Shown in pieces: positions 17,217 to 25,609 of a stretch of 64,000 nt of DNA. Position numbers and translations under genes: made by a program. Below the pieces are notes generated by a model, which had not been told where the DNA came from, did not search any database, and was given only the letters and a program-made list of their open reading frames with translations. Origin of the DNA: Marinospirillum sp035271045. GTDB taxonomy: Bacteria > Pseudomonadota > Gammaproteobacteria > Pseudomonadales > Halomonadaceae. Each line of letters opens with the position of its first letter. The first letter of the stretch is position 1. The DNA lies in NCBI RefSeq assembly GCF_035271045.1, contig NZ_DATESC010000030.1, positions 186,001 to 250,000 of the forward strand, in the 5' to 3' direction.

Positions 17217-17493
17217 TTCTTTAATACTCCAGTACTGCGGGTTAGGCCTCCATACACCCCAAACATCAACCTTAACTTAATAAAAGTTTAGCAAAATCTT
17301 CATTGCTAAAGGTAAAGGCACCCAGATGAATGTGTCGGTATATGTGTGACGTTAAATTGCACTTAAATAAGTGCGGTTATTTGCTTTTTTCAAAGCTATT
17401 TTGTTCAAAATCAACGCCTATTGACCAAGATTCATACCTTAGCTTGTTTGCCAATGGACGACCCTTGTCGTATCCTTTTACAGTTGATTTTAA
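17217..17493 (-). promoter_or_regulatory. Long rpsB 5' leader (S2 autoregulatory, t44-like)
   Basis: The leader of about 280 bases between the promoter and rpsB contains a stem TTTAGCAA / TTGCTAAA (17287-17310) and a purine-rich GGAGGCCTAACC element (17240-17251) not far above the start. In E. coli the equivalent region (t44, rpsB leader) is where S2 represses translation. The position and elements are seen; the regulatory role is inferred from that precedent. No protein-coding gene is supported here. Confidence 0.55.
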
Positions 17494-17507
17494 GCGCGCA
17501 CTTTATA
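17494..17507 (-). promoter_or_regulatory. rpsB promoter -10 with GC-rich discriminator
   Basis: On the minus strand TATAAA is followed directly by GTGCGCGC, the arrangement typical of gammaproteobacterial rpsB and rRNA-type promoters under ppGpp control. The -35 match about 17 bases upstream is weak (TTTATG). Confidence 0.6.
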
Positions 17508-17572
17508 GCACAGTCTAGCGCTAACATAAAGCCTGATTTTTTTTGAGTTAACTTTTTAAGTGAGTTTGTTTA

Positions 17573-18349
17573 ATGAATGTTTTAATTAAAACGCCTGAAG
17601 AAATAGAGAAAATGCGCGTTGCTGGTCGTTTGGCAGCAAACGTTTTAGAAATGATTGAACCTTATATTAAAGCAGGCGTTTCTACCGGTGAGTTGGATGC
17701 GATTTGTCATAAATACATAGTAGAAGAGCAACAAGCCATTCCTGCACCACTTAATTATCACGGTTTTCCTAAGTCGATTTGCACCTCGGTTAATCATGTA
17801 ATTTGTCATGGTATTCCTGATGACGCTAAGCAGCTTAAAAAAGGCGACATTATTAATATTGATATCACAGTAATAAAAGATGGTTATCACGGTGATACCA
17901 GTAAAATGTTTTATGTAGGCGAGCCTTCTATTTTGGCACGGCGTTTAACGGAATTTACCAAAGAAGCACTGTATGCAGCCATTGCTTTGGTTAAGCCGGG
18001 TGCGCGTATTTCTGAAATTGGTCAAGTTATTGAAGAAATGGCTAAAAAAGAGCGCTTTTCGATTGTGCAAGAATACTGTGGTCACGGCATTGGTAGTGGC
18101 TTTCACGAAGACCCACAAATTCTTCACTATAATGGCTATACCTCACATACCGATTTAGTGTTAGAGCCGGGTATGTGTTTTACTATAGAGCCAATGATTA
18201 ATGCCGGTAAACGCCATTGCAAACAATTAAATGATGGCTGGACAGTCGTGACTAAAGACCACAGTTTAACCGCGCAATGGGAACACACTTTATTGGTAAC
18301 ACACACGGGTGTTGAAGCTTTAACTCGCCGCAACGAAGAAAACTTCTAA
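17573..18349 (+). CDS. map: Methionine aminopeptidase type I
   Basis: Removes the initiator methionine from nascent proteins. The five metal ligands are visible in DITVIKDGYHGDTSKMF (two Asp), CGHGIGSGFHEDP (His), CFTIEPMI (Glu) and WEHTLLVT (Glu). 258 aa. It is divergent from rpsB, a widely conserved arrangement, and is followed after 59 bases by glnD. Confidence 0.97.
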   Translation: MNVLIKTPEEIEKMRVAGRLAANVLEMIEPYIKAGVSTGELDAICHKYIVEEQQAIPAPLNYHGFPKSICTSVNHVICHGIPDDAKQLKKGDIINIDITVIKDGYHGDTSKMFYVGEPSILARRLTEFTKEALYAAIALVKPGARISEIGQVIEEMAKKERFSIVQEYCGHGIGSGFHEDPQILHYNGYTSHTDLVLEPGMCFTIEPMINAGKRHCKQLNDGWTVVTKDHSLTAQWEHTLLVTHTGVEALTRRNEENF

Positions 18350-18408
18350 TCCTGTACGGCTATTTTTTCTATAAGATTTTTTTACAAAGTAATTTTAGAG
18401 GCAAGTCA

Positions 18409-21129
18409 ATGAGTGTTAACTATAAGTTTCAACCTAATTTAGCACTCTATGATTTTAGTCGCCTTTCACAGCAGCTTGAACAAGGTAAACAGGTACAAAT
18501 CCCACTATTAAAGCAAGCATTAGGATTGATTAATCAGCGCTTAGATCAAGCCTTTTACGATGGTGCAGATATTCGTGATTTGGTTTATGGGCGTGCTTGG
18601 GCATTAGATCAACTGTTGATGATTATTTGGCAACAATTTGTTTGGCCAGATAATACCGTTGCTTTACTAGCTGTGGGTGGTTATGGGCGCGGCGAATTAC
18701 ACCCTAAATCGGATATTGATCTGCTGATTTTGACCGCTGACGAAACCGTAAATTGTCGTCAAGCCGTCAGTGAATTTATTACTTTGTTGTGGGATATTAA
18801 GCTAGAAGTTGGGCACAGCTTTCGCTCCTTGCTTGATTGCGAACGTGAAGCTAGTGCTGACATTACTGTCGCAACCAATCTGCTTGAAAACCGCTTATTA
18901 GTCGGGTCTTTAGCTTTACAAACAACCATGAATCAACGCCTTGCACCCGATAAAATGTGGCCTTCTGCGGCATTTTTTAATGCTAAATGGCAAGAACAAG
19001 TAACAAGGCATCATAAATTTAATAATAGCGACCATAACCTAGAACCTAATATAAAAAGCTCGCCGGGTGGTTTGCGCGATATTCAAATGATTGGCTGGGT
19101 TGCTAAACGGCATTTTAACGCAGCTTCTTTACAAGACTTGTTTATTGAAGGATTTTTAACGGCCACAGAAATTCGTTTGCTAGAACAAGGGCAAAGCTTT
19201 TTATGGCAAGTACGTTATGCATTACATTTAACAGCAGACCGTTGCGAAGACCGCTTGTTATTTGATTACCAGCGTCAATTGGCGGTGTTGTTTGGTTATT
19301 TAGATACTGAAAAACGCTTGGCTGTTGAACAGTTTATGAAACGTTATTACCGCGTTGTTACCACGCTGACAGAACTCAACGATGTGCTGCTGCAGTATTT
19401 TGAAGAAGCGTTGTTAAAAACGAATCAAGCACAAAAAATCACCGCCATTAATCAACGCTTTCAAATTCGCGATGGCTTAATCGAGCATTTGGGCGATGAT
19501 GTTTTTGAGCGCGACCCTTTTGCACTCATTGAAATATTTTTGTTAATGGCGGAACACTCGACGATTAAAGGGGTGCGAGCCACGACTATTCGGGCATTGC
19601 GCGATCACCGGCATTTAATCGACGAAGCTTTTCGTCAAGATCACCGTGTTAATCAATTATTTATGGCGCTGGTCAATTCTTCTGGTGATGTGCCGTTGCA
19701 ACTGACTCGCATGAGTCGTTATGGCATTTTGGGACGTTATTTACCTGAGTTTGGTCATGCTGTAGGGTTAACACAGCACGATTTATTTCATATTTATACG
19801 GTCGATGCACATACGTTAAGACTGCTGCGTTTGCTGCAAAAATTTCGTGATCCTGCACAAGAAAAGAACTTCCCACTAGCCTCAACCATTATCCCCAAAC
19901 TACCTAATCTGGCTTTAATTTGGTTGGCTGGTTTGTTTCATGATTTAGGCAAAGGTTATGGTGGCGATCATTCTGAATTAGGCGCTGTGAGTGCGCGGGC
20001 TTTTTGTGACAGGCAAGGTTTAAGCAAACGTGATTCGCAGCTAGTCGCTTGGTTGGTTAAAAACCATTTAATTATGTCGATCACTGCCCAAAAACAGGAT
20101 TTAACCGACCCTGAAGTGATTCGCCGTTTTGCCCAAAAAGTGGGTAATCAGCAGCACCTAGATTATTTGCACGTTTTAACCGTTGCAGACATTAATGCGA
20201 CTAATCCTAAGCTTTGGAATGGTTGGCGAGCAGCGTTACTTAACCAACTGTACTCTGAAACCAAGCGGGCTTTACGGCGTGGTTTAGAAAACCCAATTGA
20301 TACTGCCGAATGGGTAGAAGAAACCCAGTGTGAAGCTTTAGTGCATTTGCAAGATCAAGGCGTGGATCAGTCAAGCATTCTAAATTTGTGGGCTAATTTG
20401 GGTAGCGATTATTTTTTGCAAAATACCGCCGATGAAGTGGTATGGCATACGTTAGGCATCTTAAATCATGCGCCCAGCAAAGAGCCGTTAGTATTGTTAT
20501 TAGCACCCACCAAAAATATTAGCGAAGGCGGCACTAAAGTCTTTATCCATTCGCGTGATGTTGCTTTTGGCTTTGCAGCAACAGCGGCAACACTCGACCG
20601 TTTAGGTCTGTCGATTCACGATGCACGCATTGCTTCAAGTGACGAAGGTTTTACACTAAATACGCTAATTGTATTAGAGCAAAATGGCAAAATCCCTTGC
20701 AGTAGTCAGCGCCTAGCCGAAATTGAACGTGAATTAATTGGTTCACTAAATAATCCTGATAATTTTCCACAGTTGGTTAAACGCCACACGCCAAGACAGC
20801 TAAAGCATTTTACGCTACCAACGCAAGTTTATATTAGTAATGACCTGAATAACTTGCGGACTTTAATCGAAGTGATAACCCCTGACCGTCCTGGTTTATT
20901 AGCTAGAATAGGGCGTATTTTTGTTGAGTTTGATCTGTGGTTACAAAATGCCAAAATAGCTACGCTTGGTGAAAGGGTTGAAGATGTCTTTTTTGTTACC
21001 TTACAAAATGGTAATCCTTTGTCTGATCCTGAATTGTGTAAGCAGTTAGAAGCACGTTTATGTGATGAACTTGACAAAGAAGCTAAAGAACCGGGTTATC
21101 CGTTGTATGATTCGGGTTGGAATCGTTAA
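18409..21129 (+). CDS. glnD: [Protein-PII] uridylyltransferase / uridylyl-removing enzyme
   Basis: Bifunctional glutamine sensor that uridylylates or deuridylylates the PII protein. The nucleotidyltransferase motif GGYGRGELHPKSDIDLLIL lies near residues 100-118; an HD domain with LFHDLGKGYGGDHSELG is central (about 510-530); two ACT domains fill the C-terminus (ATAATLDRLGL... and VITPDRPGLLARIG...). 906 aa, full length with all domains. It follows map, as in E. coli. The start has AGAGGCA a few bases upstream. Confidence 0.97.
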   Translation: MSVNYKFQPNLALYDFSRLSQQLEQGKQVQIPLLKQALGLINQRLDQAFYDGADIRDLVYGRAWALDQLLMIIWQQFVWPDNTVALLAVGGYGRGELHPKSDIDLLILTADETVNCRQAVSEFITLLWDIKLEVGHSFRSLLDCEREASADITVATNLLENRLLVGSLALQTTMNQRLAPDKMWPSAAFFNAKWQEQVTRHHKFNNSDHNLEPNIKSSPGGLRDIQMIGWVAKRHFNAASLQDLFIEGFLTATEIRLLEQGQSFLWQVRYALHLTADRCEDRLLFDYQRQLAVLFGYLDTEKRLAVEQFMKRYYRVVTTLTELNDVLLQYFEEALLKTNQAQKITAINQRFQIRDGLIEHLGDDVFERDPFALIEIFLLMAEHSTIKGVRATTIRALRDHRHLIDEAFRQDHRVNQLFMALVNSSGDVPLQLTRMSRYGILGRYLPEFGHAVGLTQHDLFHIYTVDAHTLRLLRLLQKFRDPAQEKNFPLASTIIPKLPNLALIWLAGLFHDLGKGYGGDHSELGAVSARAFCDRQGLSKRDSQLVAWLVKNHLIMSITAQKQDLTDPEVIRRFAQKVGNQQHLDYLHVLTVADINATNPKLWNGWRAALLNQLYSETKRALRRGLENPIDTAEWVEETQCEALVHLQDQGVDQSSILNLWANLGSDYFLQNTADEVVWHTLGILNHAPSKEPLVLLLAPTKNISEGGTKVFIHSRDVAFGFAATAATLDRLGLSIHDARIASSDEGFTLNTLIVLEQNGKIPCSSQRLAEIERELIGSLNNPDNFPQLVKRHTPRQLKHFTLPTQVYISNDLNNLRTLIEVITPDRPGLLARIGRIFVEFDLWLQNAKIATLGERVEDVFFVTLQNGNPLSDPELCKQLEARLCDELDKEAKEPGYPLYDSGWNR

Positions 21130-21193
21130 GAAACGCTAGGTTATTGATATTAATGCTAATAATTATCAGCAGAAGATTAATAGAAAGGTTAAA

Positions 21194-21541
21194 ATGTTGA
21201 CTCTTTACGGAATACCTAATTGCGACACTATGAAAAAAGCACGCGTCTGGTTACAAGAACAGCAGCTAGATTTTCAGTTTCACGATTATAAAAAAGTTGG
21301 AATAGCTATCAGCACTTTGCAAGCTTGGGTCGATCAAGTCGGCTGGGAAGTATTAATTAATCGTCGCAGCACTACTTGGCGTAAATTACCTGAAGCTGAC
21401 CGTGAAACCATCAACGAAGCGTCTGCGATTACGCTTATGCAAGCCAACCCTAGCTTAATTAAACGTCCAGTGCTTAATACAGCTGGCCAATTGTTAGTGG
21501 GTTTTAATCCAGCAGAATGGCAACAGCAACTTACCCAATAA
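21194..21541 (+). CDS. yffB: ArsC-family protein of the YffB type
   Basis: A 115-aa thioredoxin-fold protein. The start MLTLYGIPNCDTMKKARVWL has a single cysteine (C10) in the position of ArsC/Spx active sites, and NRRSTTWRKL and IKRPVLN match the YffB subgroup rather than true arsenate reductases. The biochemical role of this subgroup is not settled, so no arsenate function is claimed. Located between glnD and a small conserved gene. Confidence 0.85.
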   Translation: MLTLYGIPNCDTMKKARVWLQEQQLDFQFHDYKKVGIAISTLQAWVDQVGWEVLINRRSTTWRKLPEADRETINEASAITLMQANPSLIKRPVLNTAGQLLVGFNPAEWQQQLTQ

Positions 21542-21565
21542 TTGATTTTTAGCCGGAGATTCACC

Positions 21566-21931
21566 ATGAAAATGCTCAACCGCTCTGCCATTAGTATCCA
21601 ATTAAAACAACCTTTTGTGGATTGGATTAACAGCCTAAACGAAGACGGAGATGAGCAGGTTAATCTTAATGAAGTTAACCTAGAAGCTACGACTTATCTT
21701 ATTCCTGAATTAGAAGATGAGCAGGCACTGGAAGATTTTATTGATGAACGCCACTTTGAATTATTAGAAAATGAACTCTTGTCTTGGGAAGATGACGAAA
21801 ATGCTTGGCCGGCGGATATGGATCGTGCTTTATTTGATGCATTTTTAGATGTAAAGCTGTCATTTATGGTGTTTGATTTAGATGAACAAGCCCCTTTACT
21901 GGCAACTATTTTAGATGAAGTAGACGACTAG
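21566..21931 (+). CDS. Small conserved protein of unknown function
   Basis: About 121 aa, acidic, soluble, beginning MKMLNRSAISIQLKQPFVDWINSL; aspartate and glutamate are dense throughout and it ends in DEVDD. The ATG at 21566 follows GGAG by eight bases and is preferred to an upstream in-frame start at 21542. The MLNRSA...KQPFxDWL opening recalls uncharacterised gammaproteobacterial proteins, but I cannot name a function. Last gene of the map-glnD-yffB stretch, before a strong terminator. Confidence 0.75.
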   Translation: MKMLNRSAISIQLKQPFVDWINSLNEDGDEQVNLNEVNLEATTYLIPELEDEQALEDFIDERHFELLENELLSWEDDENAWPADMDRALFDAFLDVKLSFMVFDLDEQAPLLATILDEVDD

Positions 21932-21957
21932 AGTTTCGTTTTAAAATCTAGCTTTAA

Positions 21958-21988
21958 AAAAATCCCAGCCGTGATTGCTGGGATTTTT
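21958..21988. terminator. Bidirectional rho-independent terminator
   Basis: A perfect 12-bp stem AAAAATCCCAGC / GCTGGGATTTTT with a 7-base loop has a T-run on both strands. It separates the convergent genes ending at 21931 and 22003. Confidence 0.93.
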
Positions 21989-22002
21989 ACATTGATTAAA
22001 CT

Positions 22003-22299
22003 TTAGCAGTGATTACAGTCTTCTTTTTCTTCTTCCATGCGATGCGTTTCAATTTGAATGTCTAATACATTACAAGAACCAGGACGCAAGACTAATACGC
22101 CGTAGTCTTCTACACTGTGTTCTTCGTTTTCTTCGCTACCCACTTCAATTGAAAGGCTGCTACCTTCTAGGTAATCGGGGCTAATTAAAATAGTTGCCGG
22201 TAAGCCTTTGTCCCAAATTACTTCAATTTCAGCTAAATCTGGCAAATCAATAATTTCGCCGCTAGTAGTTGTGCCTTGTAAGCGGTATTTAAGTTTCAT
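22003..22299 (-). CDS. Small acidic protein of unknown function
   Basis: 98 aa, MKLKYRLQGTTTSGEIIDLPDL at the start and a glutamate-rich tail that ends EDCNHC, giving a C-x2-C-type pair at the very end that might bind metal. No family recognised. It is translated leftward, ends at the two-way terminator, and follows damX by 38 bases, so it may be the last gene of the pil-aro-damX operon. Confidence 0.65.
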   Translation of the reverse strand: MKLKYRLQGTTTSGEIIDLPDLAEIEVIWDKGLPATILISPDYLEGSSLSIEVGSEENEEHSVEDYGVLVLRPGSCNVLDIQIETHRMEEEKEDCNHC

Positions 22300-22337
22300 T
22301 CTTTGCTACTCCAATAAAATTTAGGTTTAACGAATAC

Positions 22338-23888
22338 TTAACGGCTACGAATATCGGTCTGTACACTTTGAAAACTTTTCGCCCAAGGTCGTTGCTTTTG
22401 TAGCGCTTCGGGCAAACTTTGAATAGCTGCCAAGGCCTGATCGCGGTCTGTATAATCACCATAGACCACCACATACCAAGGTTTATCTTTATAGCGGCCT
22501 TCAAAATAAGAGAAGTTTGCTGGTGCTGCTTGTGCCTGAATATAGCTTTTAACCGCTGCTTCATCTTGAGTACCCATCATTTGCAAGCTGTAATGATTGG
22601 CAGGTTTTGCCATCAAAGTTGCTTCACGGCGTGAACCTGCATCAACCCAAGCGGCTGGCTTGGCGATTACTTTAGGCGTTGCAGGCGTAGGCGCAATGCT
22701 AGGTTTAATGCTATTAGGTGTGTCATCGGGTAAATCAAGCAATATTTCAGTGGCTGGTATGGTGGGTTGCTCGTCAACAATCACTGTTTCTGGCGTAAAA
22801 GCTTCTTCTATAATGAGTGGATCGGTTTCAACTAAAGGTTTAATCGGCAGGGTTGGTAGGGTGTTTTTACTGTGCAATGGGTCTTTTGAATCATTAGCAA
22901 GGCTTTCATTGGGTGTTGAGTTCGACAGAAATTGATCTTTGTAAAGAAAACCGACGACTAACAAAGCAAGAACACCCGCACCTGCAAATAAAAGCCAAAG
23001 CGGTAACTTACGCTGCTCATTAGCTTTTTTAGTTGTTTTATTGGGCTTTGCTTTAGCTGTTGTTGGCTTGGCGGGGCTTTTAATTTTTTTGGCCGGCTTC
23101 TCGTCATTGGGTGTGACTGGATTATTTTCACCTTGCCGTAGTTGATTGACTAACGCTAGATTAAGCAGCCCAGGCAAGCCTTTGGATGCTTTATAAACAT
23201 TAGCAAACTGCTGTTCATTTAATGGCAGGCTATTAATTCCCACGCTAGCGCAACGGTGTTCTAGGTAAGATCTAGCCTCGCTTTCATTAAAGCCTTCTAA
23301 AGGTAAATGATGGCCTACCGATTCAAAACGGGCAAGGTTGTCTTTGTGATGCAGTTTAGTAAATAACGCTTGGCGACCAAATAAAGCAAGATGAGGCCTT
23401 TGGCTATCGCTGATTGTGGTAGCAAGCTCTAAAATAAGATCCAGTGCGTCTTGTTCTAAATTCTCGGCATTATCAATGACGATCAGGCAGCTACCGCCCT
23501 CTTCACTTAGCTGATTACTTAGGTGACGAATTTCTGTTAAGTAAAATTCAAAATCTGCTTTAGCCGGAATTTCAATGTTTAAGCTTTGACTAAGTTTAGG
23601 TAATAGCTGCGCGGCTGATGTGGCTGTTTTTGCATCAAGTAGGCTAACGACAACACCGGAATCTAGCTGTTGTAACATCCGGTTTTTTAGGTGTGTTTTA
23701 CCACTGCCTTGCTGACCAGTAACGGTCAATAGCAAGTTACTGTAACGGCTTAGATGTAGCAATAAATCTAAGTGTTTACCGTGTTGTTTACCTGCATAAA
23801 AAACAGCACCGTCATTCACATGCTCAAGTAGTAATAGCTGTTCATTAAACGATGTTTCACTGTTTAGTAATGGTTCCCTAGGTTGCAT
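22338..23888 (-). CDS. damX: DamX-like cell-division protein: AAA ATPase with SPOR domain
   Basis: 516 aa. The N-terminal half is an ExeA-like ATPase with Walker A GQQGSGKT (residues 58-65) and Walker B CLIVIDNAE. A lysine-rich linker leads to a membrane helix (about 296-316, LWLLFAGAGVLALLVVGFL), then a proline/threonine-rich periplasmic linker and a C-terminal SPOR domain (about 435-510, HYSLQMMGTQDE) that would bind denuded septal peptidoglycan. Placement downstream of aroB agrees with damX of other gammaproteobacteria. E. coli DamX lacks an evident intact ATPase, so the nucleotide-binding half is a point of difference. Confidence 0.85.
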   Translation of the reverse strand: MQPREPLLNSETSFNEQLLLLEHVNDGAVFYAGKQHGKHLDLLLHLSRYSNLLLTVTGQQGSGKTHLKNRMLQQLDSGVVVSLLDAKTATSAAQLLPKLSQSLNIEIPAKADFEFYLTEIRHLSNQLSEEGGSCLIVIDNAENLEQDALDLILELATTISDSQRPHLALFGRQALFTKLHHKDNLARFESVGHHLPLEGFNESEARSYLEHRCASVGINSLPLNEQQFANVYKASKGLPGLLNLALVNQLRQGENNPVTPNDEKPAKKIKSPAKPTTAKAKPNKTTKKANEQRKLPLWLLFAGAGVLALLVVGFLYKDQFLSNSTPNESLANDSKDPLHSKNTLPTLPIKPLVETDPLIIEEAFTPETVIVDEQPTIPATEILLDLPDDTPNSIKPSIAPTPATPKVIAKPAAWVDAGSRREATLMAKPANHYSLQMMGTQDEAAVKSYIQAQAAPANFSYFEGRYKDKPWYVVVYGDYTDRDQALAAIQSLPEALQKQRPWAKSFQSVQTDIRSR

Positions 23889-23944
23889 GCCAGCGACTCC
23901 GTGGACATTTTACTTTGGCTTAAAAAACGTGTTTAGAATTAAGG

Positions 23945-25051
23945 TTACAGCGTTTTTTTAAGTGCGTCTGCTAGGCATTCTTTTAGTAAGGGTAGGTCAT
24001 TAAAATCCACCAATTCAGCTGTGCCTAGTTGTTTTAAAAGAATAAGCCTAAGCTGCCCATCAATATTTTTTTTATCGACCGCCATGTGCTGTAAAAAACT
24101 GGCTGGAGTCATGGTTTTAGGCGGTAAAGTAGGCAGTTTGGCAGCACGTAGAATATTTTCTACCCGTTCAACATCGGTGGTGCTTAACCAACCTAACCGG
24201 CGCGATAAATCAGCCGCTAGCCACATACCACAAGCCACCGCTTCACCGTGTAACCATTGTCCATAGCCCATTTCAGTTTCTATGGCATGACCAAAAGTGT
24301 GTCCAAAATTCAATAAAGCTCGCTGACCACTTTCACGTTCATCTTTTGCCACAATATCAGCCTTACACTGGCAAGAACGGGTAATCGCTTCGCTTAATAG
24401 CTGGCTATCACCCGCCATAAGACCAGCCATATTTTCTTCTAGCCAGCCTAAAAATTCAATATCACCCAGCAAACCGTATTTAATGACTTCAGCCATGCCT
24501 GCGGCAAGTTCTTTAGTGGGTAAGGTTTTTAAAACTTCAGTATCGGCTAGCACTAGGCGCGGTTGCCAAAAAGCACCTAGCATATTTTTGCCCAGTGGGT
24601 GATTAACGCCCGTTTTTCCGCCCACTGAAGAGTCAACTTGCGACAAAAGCGTAGTAGGAATTTGAATAAAGTTAATACCACGCTGATAACAAGCCGCCGC
24701 AAACCCCGTCATATCGCCAATCACGCCACCGCCTAAAGCAATTAACGTTGCATTGCGGCTAAAGTTGGCGGTTAACAAGGCATCCCAAATCAATGCCAAA
24801 TGCGCTAGGTTTTTATAAGCTTCACCGTCGGGCAAAATACAGGTTTTAATCACCAGTTCTGGCTTAGCTTGGCTTAGGTTAGTCGTAAGTTGCTCAAGGT
24901 AAAGCGGTGCAACCGTGGTATTGCTGACCACTAATACTTGTTTTCCGTTGAGTTGAGGCAGAATTAAATGCGGTTTATTAAGTAGATTTTGACCAATGTG
25001 GATAGCGTAACTACGCTCTTTAAGGTCTAAGTTCAGGCTGTGCATATACAT
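23945..25051 (-). CDS. aroB: 3-dehydroquinate synthase
   Basis: Second step of the shikimate pathway, NAD- and metal-dependent. Conserved blocks include DGEAYKNL, GGGVIGDMTGFAAACYQRG, PTTLLSQVDSSVGGKTGVNH, and the zinc-ligand regions LNFGHTFGHAIE and LHGEAVACGM. 368 aa. Two closely spaced ATG codons (25051 and 25045) are possible starts. Lies 18 bases after aroK. Confidence 0.97.
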   Translation of the reverse strand: MYMHSLNLDLKERSYAIHIGQNLLNKPHLILPQLNGKQVLVVSNTTVAPLYLEQLTTNLSQAKPELVIKTCILPDGEAYKNLAHLALIWDALLTANFSRNATLIALGGGVIGDMTGFAAACYQRGINFIQIPTTLLSQVDSSVGGKTGVNHPLGKNMLGAFWQPRLVLADTEVLKTLPTKELAAGMAEVIKYGLLGDIEFLGWLEENMAGLMAGDSQLLSEAITRSCQCKADIVAKDERESGQRALLNFGHTFGHAIETEMGYGQWLHGEAVACGMWLAADLSRRLGWLSTTDVERVENILRAAKLPTLPPKTMTPASFLQHMAVDKKNIDGQLRLILLKQLGTAELVDFNDLPLLKECLADALKKTL

Positions 25052-25069
25052 TCCAATAGAATCTTGTGG

Positions 25070-25609
25070 TTACAGGTGCTGCATTAATTGCGCTTTAATG
25101 TCTAGCATCACTTGGCGAGGTGGACGCTGATCGGTATCCACAACGATGTGGGCTGTTGCTAGGTAAAGTGGATCACGTACTTTTTTTAGTGCGTCTAATT
25201 TTGCGCGTGGATCGTCTGTTTGCAACAGCGGTCGGTTACGGTCGTTGCTGGTGCGTAACAGCTGCTGTTCTACTGTGGTGCGTAAAAAAATAACCACGCC
25301 GCGTTCTTTTAAATGCTGGCGATTTTCTGGCTTAATAACACTGCCGCCGCCAGTTGAAAGTATGATGCCTTTTAGTTGCGTTAGGTCATCAATGGTTTGA
25401 ATTTCGCGCTCTCGAAACCCTTCTTCGCCTTCAAGATCAAAAATCCACGGAATGCTAGCACCACACCGCTCTTCAATTACCTTGTCTGAATCGTAAAAAG
25501 GGCGCTTTAAAGCGGTTGCCAATAAACGACCAAGCGTGCTTTTACCTGCACCCATTGAGCCAATTAAAAAAATGTTAGTAAGCGAGTTACAGCGCTGTTC
25601 ATCCTGCAT
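25070..25609 (-). CDS. aroK: Shikimate kinase
   Basis: Phosphorylates shikimate at the 3-hydroxyl. P-loop GSMGAGKS at residues 17-24, the substrate-binding DSDKVIEERCG, FREREIQ and LSTGGGSV are all present. 179 aa. Its ATG shares one base with the pilQ stop (TAATG), so the two are translationally coupled. Confidence 0.96.
   Translation of the reverse strand: MQDEQRCNSLTNIFLIGSMGAGKSTLGRLLATALKRPFYDSDKVIEERCGASIPWIFDLEGEEGFREREIQTIDDLTQLKGIILSTGGGSVIKPENRQHLKERGVVIFLRTTVEQQLLRTSNDRNRPLLQTDDPRAKLDALKKVRDPLYLATAHIVVDTDQRPPRQVMLDIKAQLMQHL

Noticed and set aside
14055..17269. Numerous small plus-strand frames opposite frr, pyrH, tsf and rpsB
   Set aside because: They are antisense shadows of highly conserved genes, with no start signals or protein-like composition.
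17330..17518. Small plus-strand open frame in the rpsB-map gap
   Set aside because: It covers the rpsB promoter and leader, has no ribosome site and no recognisable protein features.
21194..21541. Arsenate reductase ArsC
   Set aside because: The sequence follows the YffB subgroup and no arsenic resistance genes are nearby.
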